Assembly (NCBI GenBank): GCA_018065005.1
Contig: JAGHUD010000036.1
Coordinates: 1 to 33,413 of the forward strand
Reading direction: 5' to 3'
From: Candidatus Physcousia equi
GTDB taxonomy: Bacteria; Bacteroidota; Bacteroidia; Bacteroidales; Bacteroidaceae
DNA: 33,413 bases
The notes under the pieces are model-generated. The model searched no databases. It saw nothing but the letters and a program-made list of their open reading frames with translations, and had not been told where the DNA came from. Made by a program: the position numbers and the translations under genes. This document shows, in pieces, positions 24,392-33,413 of this stretch. Position 1 is the stretch's first letter. Every line of letters begins with the position of its first letter.

Positions 24392-24823
24392 ATGAAACGT
24401 ATTCTTCTCCTTTCCATCCTTTTCTTCAGCATGCTTTCGGCACGCGCCCAGGAAGCTAATGCCCTGTTGCTCCATCTGAAAGGAGCCGACCCCGTTCTCT
24501 ATCTCTTCGACGAGAAACCCGTCATCCGTTTCTCCAACACCGATGTGCTCTTTCAAACCAAAGACGACCTGTTCACCTATCCCGCTACAGAGGTAGCGAG
24601 AATCACCAGTGCATACTGCGACCCCAAGTCGTTGCTCACGGGCGACGCAGATCAGAATGGTGAGGTCACCCTGCGCGACATTGTCTTGCTCATCGACAAA
24701 CTGAACGGCAAGAGCACCATCACCATCCACCAAACGAATGCCGACACCAACCGAAACGGAAAGATTGATAAAGACGATTTGGTAAGGACGCTTCGCGTAA
24801 TCAACAAGCGACAAGCAAAATAA
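24392..24823 (+). CDS. Small secreted protein with C-terminal dockerin-type calcium repeats
   Basis: A 143-residue protein. A signal peptide (1-19, cleavage after ARA) precedes a short beta-rich module (about 21-75) typical of Bacteroidales secreted proteins. Two EF-hand-like loops follow: GDADQNGEVTLRD (84-96) and ADTNRNGKIDKDD (117-129), each followed by a helix (IVLLIDKLNG, LVRTLRVIN). The D-x-D/N-x-N-G-x-V/I-x3-D pattern fits type I dockerin repeats. Dockerins bind cohesins in clostridial cellulosomes; in Bacteroidales such tails are common without a known cohesin, so the partner is unknown. It lies 45 bases after the thioredoxin-like gene. Confidence 0.85.
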   Translation: MKRILLLSILFFSMLSARAQEANALLLHLKGADPVLYLFDEKPVIRFSNTDVLFQTKDDLFTYPATEVARITSAYCDPKSLLTGDADQNGEVTLRDIVLLIDKLNGKSTITIHQTNADTNRNGKIDKDDLVRTLRVINKRQAK

Positions 24824-24839
24824 TCGCACGACAGCTGCA

Positions 24840-25319
24840 ATGAGGCAAGAATTGGAAGAACGAGTGCAGCGTGCTGTAGAGAATTTCAAAAAAGGATATG
24901 GGTGCTGCCAAAGTGTGGTGGCTGCCTTCTCCGACCTCTATGGCATGGACGAGCGCATGGCGCTTCGTGTGGGCGCTGGATTCGGTGGCGGAGTAGGGCG
25001 TATGCGCATGATGTGCGGTGCCGTCTCCGGCATCGTCGTTCTCGTTGGCTTAGATTGCGGACAGACCGAAGGGGACGATCGCGCGGGCAAGGCTGCCTGC
25101 TACAAGGTGGTGCAAGAACTCCTTGCCCAGTTCCGTGAGCAGAACGGATCGATCATCTGTGCAGAACTGCTTGGCTTAGGCGGTGTGCCTGCCGTGACGG
25201 GCACCTACATCCCCGACGAGCGCAATGCAGACTACTACCGCAAGCGCCCCTGTGGCAGCAAGGTGGAGGCGGCAGCGCGCGTCTTTGCAACATACCTTGA
25301 CCAGAAGACCTGTGACTGA
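24840..25319 (+). CDS. C_GCAxxG_C_C family protein
   Basis: A 159-residue soluble protein with the conserved cysteine pattern of this family: GYGCCQSVVAAF near 20-30, the glycine-rich RVGAGFGGGVGRMRMMCGAVSG (about 43-64), then cysteines in LDCGQ, ACYKV and IICAELLG. The family is thought to be redox- or metal-linked, but its reaction is not established. It starts 17 bases after the dockerin-protein stop, and its stop overlaps the start of the radical SAM gene by 8 bases. Confidence 0.88.
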   Translation: MRQELEERVQRAVENFKKGYGCCQSVVAAFSDLYGMDERMALRVGAGFGGGVGRMRMMCGAVSGIVVLVGLDCGQTEGDDRAGKAACYKVVQELLAQFREQNGSIICAELLGLGGVPAVTGTYIPDERNADYYRKRPCGSKVEAAARVFATYLDQKTCD

Positions 25320-26232
25320 ACCATCACCATACCAAGAGGGGACAGCGTCGGTCCCAACGAACGACCAGACAACTCGCCTTTCTTATGGTGCGTGGCTGCA
25401 GCAGCAGTTGGGCACAAAGACTCAGAAGATAACGCTCAATGCTGGTTTTACCTGCCCAAACCGCGACGGAACCGTGGGGTGGGGCGGTTGCACCTACTGC
25501 AACAACCAAACCTTCAATCCGCAATACTGTGCTCCCACGAAGTCCGTGACGCAGCAGTTAGAGGAGGGCAAAGCGTTCTTCGCGCGCAAATATCCCGACA
25601 TGAAATACCTGGCCTACTTTCAGGCCTACACCAACACCTACGGCACCGTCGAGCACTGCATCTCCCTCTACGAGGAGGCACTGCGCGTCGACGATGTCGT
25701 AGGTGTTGTCATTGCTACCCGTCCCGACTGCATGCCCGAGGCTTTGCTCGACTACCTCACGCAACTCAACCAACGCACCTTTCTCGTCGTGGAATATGGC
25801 GTGGAGAGCGCCAGCGACGACACGCTGCGATGGATCAACCGTGGCCACACATGGCAGCAAAGCGTCGAGGCGATAGAGCGCACCGCAGCGCGTGGTATTC
25901 GCGTGGGCGCACACGTTATTCTCGGATTTCCCCATGAACGCCCCTTGGAGCAGGCGCGTTTGATCGCCCAACTGCCGCTCACCACCCTCAAGCTGCACCA
26001 ACTGCAAATAATAAAAGGAACGCGCATGGCGCGCGCGTATGTAGAGCATCCCTGGCCCATGCCCACCGTCGAGGAGTATCTTCAGCTCGTCAGGGACTAT
26101 GTGTCGCAGTTGCCTCCTCGCATCATCCTCGAGCGCTTCGTTTCTTCCTCTCCCAAAGAACTTCTCTTAGCCCCCTCTTGGGGCCTCAAGAACCATGAGT
26201 TTACCAACCTCATCCGCAAGTACGGCTTATGA
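25312..26232 (+). CDS. Radical SAM protein, TIGR01212/YhcC family
   Basis: About 306 residues. The family's distinctive cluster motif is AGFTCPNRDGTVGWGGCTYC (C-x11-C-x2-C). YLAYFQAYTNTYG, VIATRPDCMPEALLDYL, VEYGVESASDDTLRWINRGH, GAHVILGFPHE and the C-terminal HQLQIIKGT all fit TIGR01212. The reaction of this family is not settled. The GTG at 25312 is the best start: an ATG at 25225 would overlap the previous gene by 95 bases and add unrelated residues, and no other start lies before the conserved region. A bidirectional terminator follows. Confidence 0.9.
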   Translation: MTEPSPYQEGTASVPTNDQTTRLSYGAWLQQQLGTKTQKITLNAGFTCPNRDGTVGWGGCTYCNNQTFNPQYCAPTKSVTQQLEEGKAFFARKYPDMKYLAYFQAYTNTYGTVEHCISLYEEALRVDDVVGVVIATRPDCMPEALLDYLTQLNQRTFLVVEYGVESASDDTLRWINRGHTWQQSVEAIERTAARGIRVGAHVILGFPHERPLEQARLIAQLPLTTLKLHQLQIIKGTRMARAYVEHPWPMPTVEEYLQLVRDYVSQLPPRIILERFVSSSPKELLLAPSWGLKNHEFTNLIRKYGL

Positions 26233-26281
26233 TTTCCTATCAACGCCTCCCCCCAAATACGGTAGGGGAAGGGATGGCAAA

Positions 26282-26323
26282 CAAAAATGAGGCTGACACG
26301 CCATTGTGTCAGCCTCATTTTTG
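26282..26323. terminator. Strong bidirectional terminator between convergent operons
   Basis: A perfect 18-bp stem, CAAAAATGAGGCTGACAC (26282-26299) and GTGTCAGCCTCATTTTTG (26306-26323), with loop GCCATT. Both strands end in T-rich sequence. It separates the plus-strand radical SAM gene from the minus-strand ATPase operon. Confidence 0.93.
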
Positions 26324-26416
26324 TTTTATAAGCAAATGATCAAAATCTTTCTGCCAGTTGTCTGAACAAACGTTTTTGATTGTCCACTTGTTTCTTGTTT
26401 GTTGCCCTCTGCCTTT

Positions 26417-27042
<626 letters not shown>

Positions 27043-27051
<9 letters not shown>

Positions 27052-28902
27052 AGTCTTGACGAATGGTTTGTATTCAACACCCTTACCTTCGTAGCCTGCA
27101 TTCTTGAAGTACTCCACAAACGAGAGACGCAGGGGATGTACGAATGCCGACAGGCAGCTCATGGCAATGTTCAGAACATGACCGATGAGGATGATGACAA
27201 CAAAGCCCAGCACAGAGCAGCACAATGCCACGATGCTCTTATCTCCTTCCAGCATCATGCTCGCCAGGTCGTTGAACGTCTTGCCGAGCATACCGCCAGC
27301 CATGCCGAGGGCAAAGAGACGGATGTAGGAGAGGATGTCGCCCATGAGACCCGACGCCATGTTGTAGGTGTCGTAGAGGCCCACGAGGAAGTTCATCAAG
27401 GGGTTGCGGTGGATGTTGTTGAGGAAGTAGATGCCCACAGCAGAAATGCCAAGGATGGCGTAGATGATGGGCATCATCTGGGTCTGCGGAATGACCCCCC
27501 AGAAGGTGAGACCCGCAGTCGTGGCAGAGCCCACGAACGCCAACCACCAGCCCCATGTGCCCAGACACTCCTTGAAGCCACGGTGTTTGGTGACATTGAT
27601 GGCATTGACCGTCATGGCAATCGCTAGGTGGAAGATACCGATGAGCAGTGATGAAACCATCTGGATGTCGTAGGGTGTTCCCGGGAAGTTGCCCACCAGC
27701 ATACAGTTCTTCAGCGCGTCGGGCATCCATGCCTGTTCGTGCAAGGGAATGCCGAATGCTGTGCCCAGGATGAGGCCGATGGGTATGCAGGCAATGCCCA
27801 GCACGAGCACCAGTTTGAAGTTTATTCCAAAGAGCACCTTGCCAATCTTTCCGCCCGACTTGATGTCTGCCAACGAGAGCAGCGTGAGCACGATGCCATA
27901 GCCCGCATCTGCGATACAGATGGCAAAGAAGAGGGTGAAGAAGATACCCAGGATAGCCGTTGGGTCGACGTCCTTCGCACTGGGCAAACCATACATGCGG
28001 GTCAGTGACTCGAAGAGGCTCACCAACTTGTTGTTGATGATCTTGACAGGCGCCTTGTCGTCCACCGTAGCCTCGTGGTGGCTATACCACACGCTTTGTG
28101 CGTCCAGCATCTTGTCCAGTTCCTCCACCTTGTCGTTGGGACAGAAACCTTCCAGCAAGCAGAGATGCTTGTCAGCCTCCGCCCCCGTATTGAGTTTCAC
28201 CGATTCCAGGTTGATAGAGTCCTGCAGCAGAGCCAGTGCTTGGTTCACCTCTTGCAGGTGCTCCGCCACATAGGCTTTCTTCTGCTCCTCCAGTGTTCTG
28301 ATTTGTTCTTTCTTAGCCTCCATGGCTTTGAAGACGTCGTCCACGTCCTTGTGGGGAAGGAAGATCTTCTCCGCCATGAGTTCGATGAGCCTACCTTTCG
28401 GGTTCACCGCAAGGAAGAGACGTCGGCTGCCCGACTCGCCCACCTCGATGAGGTTGAACATGCTGCGATCCTCCTCGGTGAGGAAGGTCGTAGAGTAGAA
28501 CGCAACGTCGTAGCCCGCCTCTTCGATTTGAGCGATGCGTGCCCAGTCAATCTTTCCCCAGGGCAGCAGTTGTGCGTGCTCCTGCTCCATGTTGGCGAGT
28601 TCCTGCTGCAGTGCGTTGCGCTTCACGGCAAACTCGGCGTATTCCTGCTGGATGACCTCAAGGCCTTTGGCAGACGTCTTGCTCTTGTGCGCACTCTTGC
28701 CCAGCGCATTGACCATGTCCTTCTTCAGTTCATCCAGTAGCGTCTTCTCGCTGAGCAGCTGGTGCAGCAGACTGTTGTCGGCAGCCTCTCCGCTTTCGCG
28801 TTCCTTGACATGCAACACCCCAACTTCCCGCAGTTCTTTGAGGAAAGCATCATATTCCTGATGATACACCAAGAAGGTGTATTTCGTCATTTTTCCTATC
28901 AT
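27043..28902 (-). CDS. ntpI: V/A-type ATPase subunit I (membrane stator, a-subunit homologue)
   Basis: A 619-residue protein. The N-terminal cytoplasmic half (about 1-320) is helical with coiled coils (for example EEQKKAYVAEHLQEVNQAL) that link to the peripheral stalks. The C-terminal half has about seven or eight membrane helices. The ion-path arginine is in LSYIRLFALGMAGGML (R528), with a second conserved site in VHPLRLSFVEYF (R592). The start overlaps the subunit D stop in an ATGA (28899-28902), so translation is coupled. An internal ATG (codon 5) is an alternative. Confidence 0.95.
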
Positions 28903-29501
28903 GCGGTAGCCTCCTTTCTTTTCTCCTGGAGCGACTTGAGAATCTTCTGGCTCGACTTGCTGAGGTTCTCCTCGTCCTCCATGAATCGCTTAATCTTGCG
29001 CACAGCCTCTTGGTAGCCGGGGATCTGCACCTTCTCGAAGAGGTTCACCTTCTGCGTCGTCTTGCGACGCGCATGGTCCAGCAGTTCCAGTTTGGCATGC
29101 ACGAACTCGTGCTCCACGGCAGTTTTGGCAAGTCCCTGCAGCAGCTTGACGCCGTCGAAGAACCACTTTGGAGAGCTGAAGATGCCGAACGGTTTCACGT
29201 TGAGCGAGATGTTGGCCAGGATGGGCACCACCACACCAGCAATCTTCTTGGTGGTGATTTCCACATCGCTGAGCGAGACGAGCGAAGTGTCGAACTCGCC
29301 CCACAAGGCATACATAGCCTCATAGCCAGCAATCTGTTCCTTCAGTTTGCGTTCCAGTTCCGTGGCTTCCTCCTTGCATTTCTTCACCTCGAGGCGCAGC
29401 GCCGTCTCCTTGCTCTTGATGATGGGCAAGGTGCGCTGTCTCATCTTGAGGTTCTTCTCAAGTTGCTGGAGCGAAGTCTTGTTGTATTGAAACTTGATCA
29501 T
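28899..29501 (-). CDS. ntpD: V/A-type ATPase subunit D (central rotor shaft)
   Basis: A 200-residue protein dominated by long N- and C-terminal helices that form the coiled-coil axle turning inside A3B3. It starts FQYNKTSLQQLEKNLKMRQR, with LPIIKSKETALRLEV next, and ends in VQIPGYQEAVRKIKRFMEDEE, matching the family. It begins 2 bases after the subunit B stop and overlaps subunit I by 4 bases. Confidence 0.94.
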   Translation of the reverse strand: MIKFQYNKTSLQQLEKNLKMRQRTLPIIKSKETALRLEVKKCKEEATELERKLKEQIAGYEAMYALWGEFDTSLVSLSDVEITTKKIAGVVVPILANISLNVKPFGIFSSPKWFFDGVKLLQGLAKTAVEHEFVHAKLELLDHARRKTTQKVNLFEKVQIPGYQEAVRKIKRFMEDEENLSKSSQKILKSLQEKRKEATA

Positions 29502-29503
29502 AA

Positions 29504-30829
29504 TTAATTAACCCAATAGATGTCCGTGAACTCTTTCTTGATGTTAACTTCTTCGATTTTGAAGTACTTCATGAACAAGGTCCAGGTGACGTCGAGCATC
29601 TCTTCCGTGTTGAGGTTGACGTCGATGGCGAGCAACTGCTTTGCATAGTCCTTGGCGAAGTCCAGACAGCGGTTGTCGTAGTCTGTGAGGTCGAAACCAT
29701 TCTCCAGCTTTGTCTTGGCATTGGCAGCGTCGGCATAGAGTCGGATGGCAGCGTTCATCACCTGCGAGTGGTCCTTGCGTGTCTTCTTTCCTGCCACGAG
29801 CTGCTTCAGGCGCGATAGCGATCGGAAGGGGTCGATGACCACCTTGCCCACGTCGCTGTCGCGGCGCAGATAGAGCTGACCCTCGGTGATGTAGCCCGTG
29901 TTGTCGGGCACTGCATGGGTGATGTCGCCACCCGAAAGCGTTGTCACGGCGATGATGGTGATGGAGCCGCCACCCACGCTTTCGGGGAACTGCACCGCCT
30001 TCTCATAGATCTTAGCCAAGTCGGAATAGAGCGAACCCGGCATAGAGTCCTTCGAAGGAATCTGGTCCATACGGTTGCTCACGATGGAGAGCGAGTCGGC
30101 ATACGAGCTCATGTCGCTGAGCAGCACGAGCACCTTCTCGTTCTTCTCCACGGCAAAGTATTCGGCTGCCGTCAGCGCCATGTCGGGGATGAGCAGACGC
30201 TCCACGGCAGGGTCTTCGGTGGTGTTGATGAAGGAGATGATGCGGTCGAGCGCACCTGCGTTGGAGAACGTGTTGCGGAAGAAGTAGTAGTCGTCGTTGG
30301 TCATACCCATACCGCCGAGGATGATCTTGTCAGCCTTAGCGCGCAGCGCCACCATAGCCATCACCTCGTTGAAGGGCTGGTCGGGGTCGGCAAAGAAAGG
30401 AATCTTCTGTCCGCTCACCAGCGTGTTGTTGAGGTCGATGCCCGCGATGCCGGTTGCGATGAGCTCGCTGGGCTGGCGGCGACGCACGGGGTTCACCGAC
30501 GGGCCACCAATCTCCACGTCCTTGCCCTCAATCTCTGGTCCGCCATCGATGGGCTGACCGTAGGCGTTGAAGAAACGTCCCGCGAGTTGGTCGCTCACCT
30601 TGAGCGAAGGCGACTTGCCGAGGAATACTACTTCGGCATTGGTGGGGATGCCACCTGTGCCCTCAAACACCTGCAGGGTGATTTCGTCACCCATAATCTT
30701 CACCACCTGAGCCAGACGGCCGTTGATGGTCGCCAGTTCGTCATAGCCCACGCCCTTCGCCTTGAGCGAGCAGGTAGCCTTGGTGATCTGGCTAATCTGT
30801 GTATATACTTTTTGGAATGCTGTACTCAT
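29504..30829 (-). CDS. ntpB: V/A-type ATPase subunit B (non-catalytic)
   Basis: A 441-residue regulatory nucleotide-binding-fold subunit. It has a beta-barrel N-domain, then GGPSVNPVRRRQPSELIATG and GIAGIDLNNTLVSGQKIPFF. The Walker A position reads FFADPDQPFNEV (145-156), so it is not a phosphate-binding loop, as expected for B rather than A. LLSDMSSYADSL and GSITIIAVTTLSGGDITHAV are further family marks. It lies 16 bases after subunit A. Confidence 0.96.
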   Translation of the reverse strand: MSTAFQKVYTQISQITKATCSLKAKGVGYDELATINGRLAQVVKIMGDEITLQVFEGTGGIPTNAEVVFLGKSPSLKVSDQLAGRFFNAYGQPIDGGPEIEGKDVEIGGPSVNPVRRRQPSELIATGIAGIDLNNTLVSGQKIPFFADPDQPFNEVMAMVALRAKADKIILGGMGMTNDDYYFFRNTFSNAGALDRIISFINTTEDPAVERLLIPDMALTAAEYFAVEKNEKVLVLLSDMSSYADSLSIVSNRMDQIPSKDSMPGSLYSDLAKIYEKAVQFPESVGGGSITIIAVTTLSGGDITHAVPDNTGYITEGQLYLRRDSDVGKVVIDPFRSLSRLKQLVAGKKTRKDHSQVMNAAIRLYADAANAKTKLENGFDLTDYDNRCLDFAKDYAKQLLAIDVNLNTEEMLDVTWTLFMKYFKIEEVNIKKEFTDIYWVN

Positions 30830-30845
30830 AAGTAATGCTTAATGC

Positions 30846-32588
30846 TTATTGCTTGATCAAGTCTTTGATTTGCGCCACATAGTTGTTGTACTGCTCGCTT
30901 TGGAAAGCAGAGTAGTTCATCTGCTTGCAGAGGTTGATGAGCTTCTTGAAGTAGTCCACAACGTCGAGGAAGTTGTCAAACTCGAACTCCTTCTGGCAGA
31001 TGGCAGTCACCAGGTTGAGGATTTCCTCCTGGCGGGCGAGTGGTGTCACGGCGTCCACCTCGTCGAAGGCATCCTGCTGCAGGATGACGTAGTCGATGAC
31101 CTCCGACTTCCAGAACGTCACGTGATATTCCACGGGCACGCCATCGTCGCCGAGGATGTTGATCTGTTCGGCAATCTCCTTACCGCGCAGCATACGAGTC
31201 TTCAGGTCGAGCACCTTGGGAATCCACTCCTCGTTGATGTGCTCCTTGATGTAGGCAGCAAACTCGGGGTATTCGAGATACTTCGAGTAGGAGTCGATGG
31301 GGTTCACGGCGGGGTAGCGCTTCTTGTCTGCACGATCCTGCTCCAGTCCGTAGAAGCATCGAGCCACCTTCTTGGTGTTCTCCGTCACAGGCTCTTTGAG
31401 GTTACCACCGGCGGGCGACACCGTTCCGAGGAAGGTGACACTGCCCACCTCTCCGTTGCGCAGGTAGACGTATCCGGCACGTCCGTAGAAGTTGGAGATG
31501 AGCGCACCGAGGTCCATGGGGAATGCGTCAGGTCCGGGCAGTTCCTCCATACGGTTCGACATCTCGCGCAGCGCCTGTGCCCAGCGTGAGGTGGAGTCAG
31601 CCATGAGCAGCACGCGCAGACCCATAGAGCGGTAGTACTCAGCCATGGTCATGGCGGTGTAGACCGACGCTTCGCGGGCAGCCACAGGCATGTTAGAGGT
31701 GTTGGCGATGATGATGGTGCGCTCCATCAGCTTGCGGCCCGTGTGTGGGTCGACGAGTTCGGGAAATTCGGTGAAGATCTCCACCACCTCGTTGGCACGC
31801 TCACCGCAGGCAGCGATGATCACGATGTCTGCCTCAGCCTGCTTGGAGATGGCGTGCTGGAGCACCGTCTTGCCCGTACCGAAGGGACCAGGGATGAATC
31901 CCGTGCCGCCCTCCACGATGGGGTTGAAGGTGTCGATGGTGCGCACACCCGTTTCGAGCAGTTTGAAGGGTCTTGGCTTTTCGGCATAGTTCGTCATGGC
32001 GAACTTTACGGGCCAATGCTGCACCATGGTCACGTTGATGTCGTTGCCCTTCTCGTCGGTGAGCACGGCAATGGTGTCCTTGATGGTGTACTTGCTAGCG
32101 GCAGCGATGCTCTTCACTGTGGCAGTGCCCTTAAGCTGGAAGGGTGCCATGATTTTGAGTGGCTGGTGGTTCTCCTCCACCTTGCCCAGCCAGTCGCTCT
32201 CCTGCACCTTGTCGCCCACTTTGGCAAGGGGCTCGAAGTCCCAGAGGCGCTCGCTGTCGAGCGGTTCGGTGTATTGTCCACGCTTGAGGAAGACACCCTC
32301 CATCTTGTCGAGGTCGTTTTGCAGACCATCGTAGTTGTGACTCAACATGCCGGGTCCCAACTGGATCTCCAGCATGTGACCGGTAAACTCTGCCTCGGCG
32401 CCGACCTTCAGGCCGCGGGTGCTCTCAAACACCTGCACGTAGGCATTCTGGCCCACCAATTTGATGACCTCCGCCATCAGGCGGTCGCCGCCTGTCGTGA
32501 TGTAGCATATCTCTCCCTGGAGCACGGGTCCGTCGACCTTCAGTGTCACCATGTTGGAGACTACACCAATAACTGTTCCTTTTGTCAT
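30846..32588 (-). CDS. ntpA: V/A-type ATPase catalytic subunit A
   Basis: A 580-residue catalytic subunit. A beta-barrel N-domain is followed by the non-homologous insert (about 110-190, with GKVEENHQPLKIMAPF), and then Walker A GPFGTGKT (234-241). The catalytic glutamate is in ACGERANEV (E263). LLMADSTSRWAQALREMS and SVTFLGTVSPAGGN follow. Length and motifs fit V/A-type A and not F-type beta. Its order after the DUF2764 gene (45-base gap) and before B is the usual Bacteroidetes operon. Confidence 0.97.
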   Translation of the reverse strand: MTKGTVIGVVSNMVTLKVDGPVLQGEICYITTGGDRLMAEVIKLVGQNAYVQVFESTRGLKVGAEAEFTGHMLEIQLGPGMLSHNYDGLQNDLDKMEGVFLKRGQYTEPLDSERLWDFEPLAKVGDKVQESDWLGKVEENHQPLKIMAPFQLKGTATVKSIAAASKYTIKDTIAVLTDEKGNDINVTMVQHWPVKFAMTNYAEKPRPFKLLETGVRTIDTFNPIVEGGTGFIPGPFGTGKTVLQHAISKQAEADIVIIAACGERANEVVEIFTEFPELVDPHTGRKLMERTIIIANTSNMPVAAREASVYTAMTMAEYYRSMGLRVLLMADSTSRWAQALREMSNRMEELPGPDAFPMDLGALISNFYGRAGYVYLRNGEVGSVTFLGTVSPAGGNLKEPVTENTKKVARCFYGLEQDRADKKRYPAVNPIDSYSKYLEYPEFAAYIKEHINEEWIPKVLDLKTRMLRGKEIAEQINILGDDGVPVEYHVTFWKSEVIDYVILQQDAFDEVDAVTPLARQEEILNLVTAICQKEFEFDNFLDVVDYFKKLINLCKQMNYSAFQSEQYNNYVAQIKDLIKQ

Positions 32589-32633
32589 TATCCTATGTTT
32601 TGTTTATTTTTTTTTGTTTATGTTCGTGGGTTG

Positions 32634-33413
32634 TCAGTCAGCATTTTTGCTGGCAGAGGTTGTGCGCGGTTTTGCCTTGAACTCCTCCGGCACGGTGGCC
32701 TCTCCTCTCAGTTCTTCGATGATCTTCGTGAAGGTGGCCTTTCCCTTTTCTGGGTCGAGGTTTTCCCATCGGTCGAGCATCTCCAGTTTGCAGAGGTAGG
32801 CGAAGACACTCTCGATGCAGAACGCATCGGCGAAGGTGTGCTCGTCGAGCCATACCCACTTGTAGGCGTCGATGCGTCGTTCCTTCTCCACGGGGTCTTC
32901 TATTTCGGCTATTTTCATCAGTTCAGCCACATAGTCGTATTCTCTGCCCAGGTCGAAGTCCTTCGACTTGTTCATGCGCATCATCTCCGTGATTTCGTTG
33001 TCGCCGAGGATGTAGTCAGCCACGTTCCATCCATTCTTGCGTGCGATGAGTGCTGTGAGGATGTTGGTGATGTTGAAGTTCATCTTCCACCACTTCACCA
33101 CAAACTTGTTCTTGTTGTGAAACGCATATTCGTAGTAGGAGAGCATGAGGTCGTCCTCTGCGAAGTAGCCAGGCTCGTCCTTGTGCTCATAGTAGGAGTT
33201 CATGAGGAAGCGGGGCAGAAACGAGGGGTAGCCCACAATCTTGCGGTCGTCGTAGTTGCACTCCTCGATGAGCCTCAGGAGCTCCTCGACGGAGTAGTTG
33301 CCCAGCACCTCAATTTCTGCCTCGGGGTTCTTCAGCAGTTTCAGCAGGTTCTGACAGTCGTGCTTGAGGTAGACGGTGTAGACCAGTCTCGTGTCTGACT
33401 TCGACAACTCCTC
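32634..33413 (-). CDS. DUF2764 family protein, probable C-like stalk subunit of the ATPase (partial)
   Basis: About 260 C-terminal residues of a soluble protein whose N-terminus lies beyond the right edge. The apparent start at 33407 is only a TTG in an open frame that continues to the window end. Helical segments include LVYTVYLKHDCQNLLKLL, KFVVKWWKMNFNITNILTAL and YKWVWLDEHTFADAF. This matches the DUF2764 proteins encoded in Bacteroides V-ATPase operons at the place of subunit C (family recall). It probably joins the central shaft to the K ring. The tail ends in a short basic stretch. Confidence 0.85.
   Translation of the reverse strand, partial: EELSKSDTRLVYTVYLKHDCQNLLKLLKNPEAEIEVLGNYSVEELLRLIEECNYDDRKIVGYPSFLPRFLMNSYYEHKDEPGYFAEDDLMLSYYEYAFHNKNKFVVKWWKMNFNITNILTALIARKNGWNVADYILGDNEITEMMRMNKSKDFDLGREYDYVAELMKIAEIEDPVEKERRIDAYKWVWLDEHTFADAFCIESVFAYLCKLEMLDRWENLDPEKGKATFTKIIEELRGEATVPEEFKAKPRTTSASKNAD

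Noticed and set aside
25225..25311. ATG at 25225 as start of the YhcC-like radical SAM gene
   Set aside because: It would overlap the C_GCAxxG_C_C gene by 95 bases and add residues that look like an out-of-frame reading of that gene; GTG at 25312 is better.
31743..33398. Long plus-strand frame (551 codons) opposite ntpA and the DUF2764 gene
   Set aside because: The minus strand encodes clear ATPase motifs (GPFGTGKT); the plus frame spans two genes and the gap between them and looks like a shadow.

Overview
The window looks like a Bacteroidales chromosome, most likely Prevotellaceae. The evidence is the gene content and signals. There is a C10 (streptopain-type) secreted peptidase, and a GH20 hexosaminidase ending in a Bacteroidetes secretion-tail-like sequence. 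There is a V/A-type ATPase operon with a DUF2764 subunit, a sigma-54 gene next to rnr, and an aroQ/xerD divergent pair. Several promoters fit the Bacteroidetes TTTG-N20-TAnnTTTG pattern, and leaders are A-rich. No plasmid, phage, IS element or CRISPR array was seen; most of it is core chromosome.

Layout. Positions 1-377 hold the 3' end of a 23S rRNA gene, a spacer, a 5S rRNA gene and a strong terminator. Positions 380-795 hold no convincing protein gene, only a speculative small-RNA unit. A minus-strand operon (4846 to 819) encodes an NAD-dependent epimerase/reductase-like protein, a PAP2/inositolphosphotransferase-like membrane enzyme and the C10 peptidase. A long plus-strand cluster (5055-12756) encodes RNase R, sigma-54, a PAP2-like membrane protein, PurE, an unusually short IspG, an MgtC-family protein and TadA. 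Four 22-nt palindromic repeats lie between this cluster and a minus-strand cluster (20187 to 13043). That second cluster encodes AroQ, an O-methyltransferase, RbfA, a LolC/E-type permease, the GH20 hexosaminidase and an anaerobic sulfatase-maturase-like radical SAM protein.

xerD is divergent from aroQ, and the two promoters physically overlap. Next comes an envelope block: a lipoprotein/TPR gene split by an apparent CT-dinucleotide slippage, preceded by a remarkable repeat-filled leader; a thioredoxin-fold lipoprotein lacking its CxxC; and a small secreted dockerin protein. These are followed by a C_GCAxxG_C_C protein and a YhcC-like radical SAM protein. A perfect 18-bp bidirectional terminator separates this block from a minus-strand V-type ATPase operon (DUF2764-A-B-D-I-K). 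That operon runs off the right edge, and its K subunit carries a Na+-type ligand set.

The most unusual signals are in non-coding or broken sequence. They are the helically phased 20/21-nt leader repeats (21398-21520), the 22-nt dyad array (12897-12984), the slippage-disrupted lipoprotein gene, and the IspG that has lost most of the insert domain usual in this phylum. I did not find a clearly new multi-gene system.
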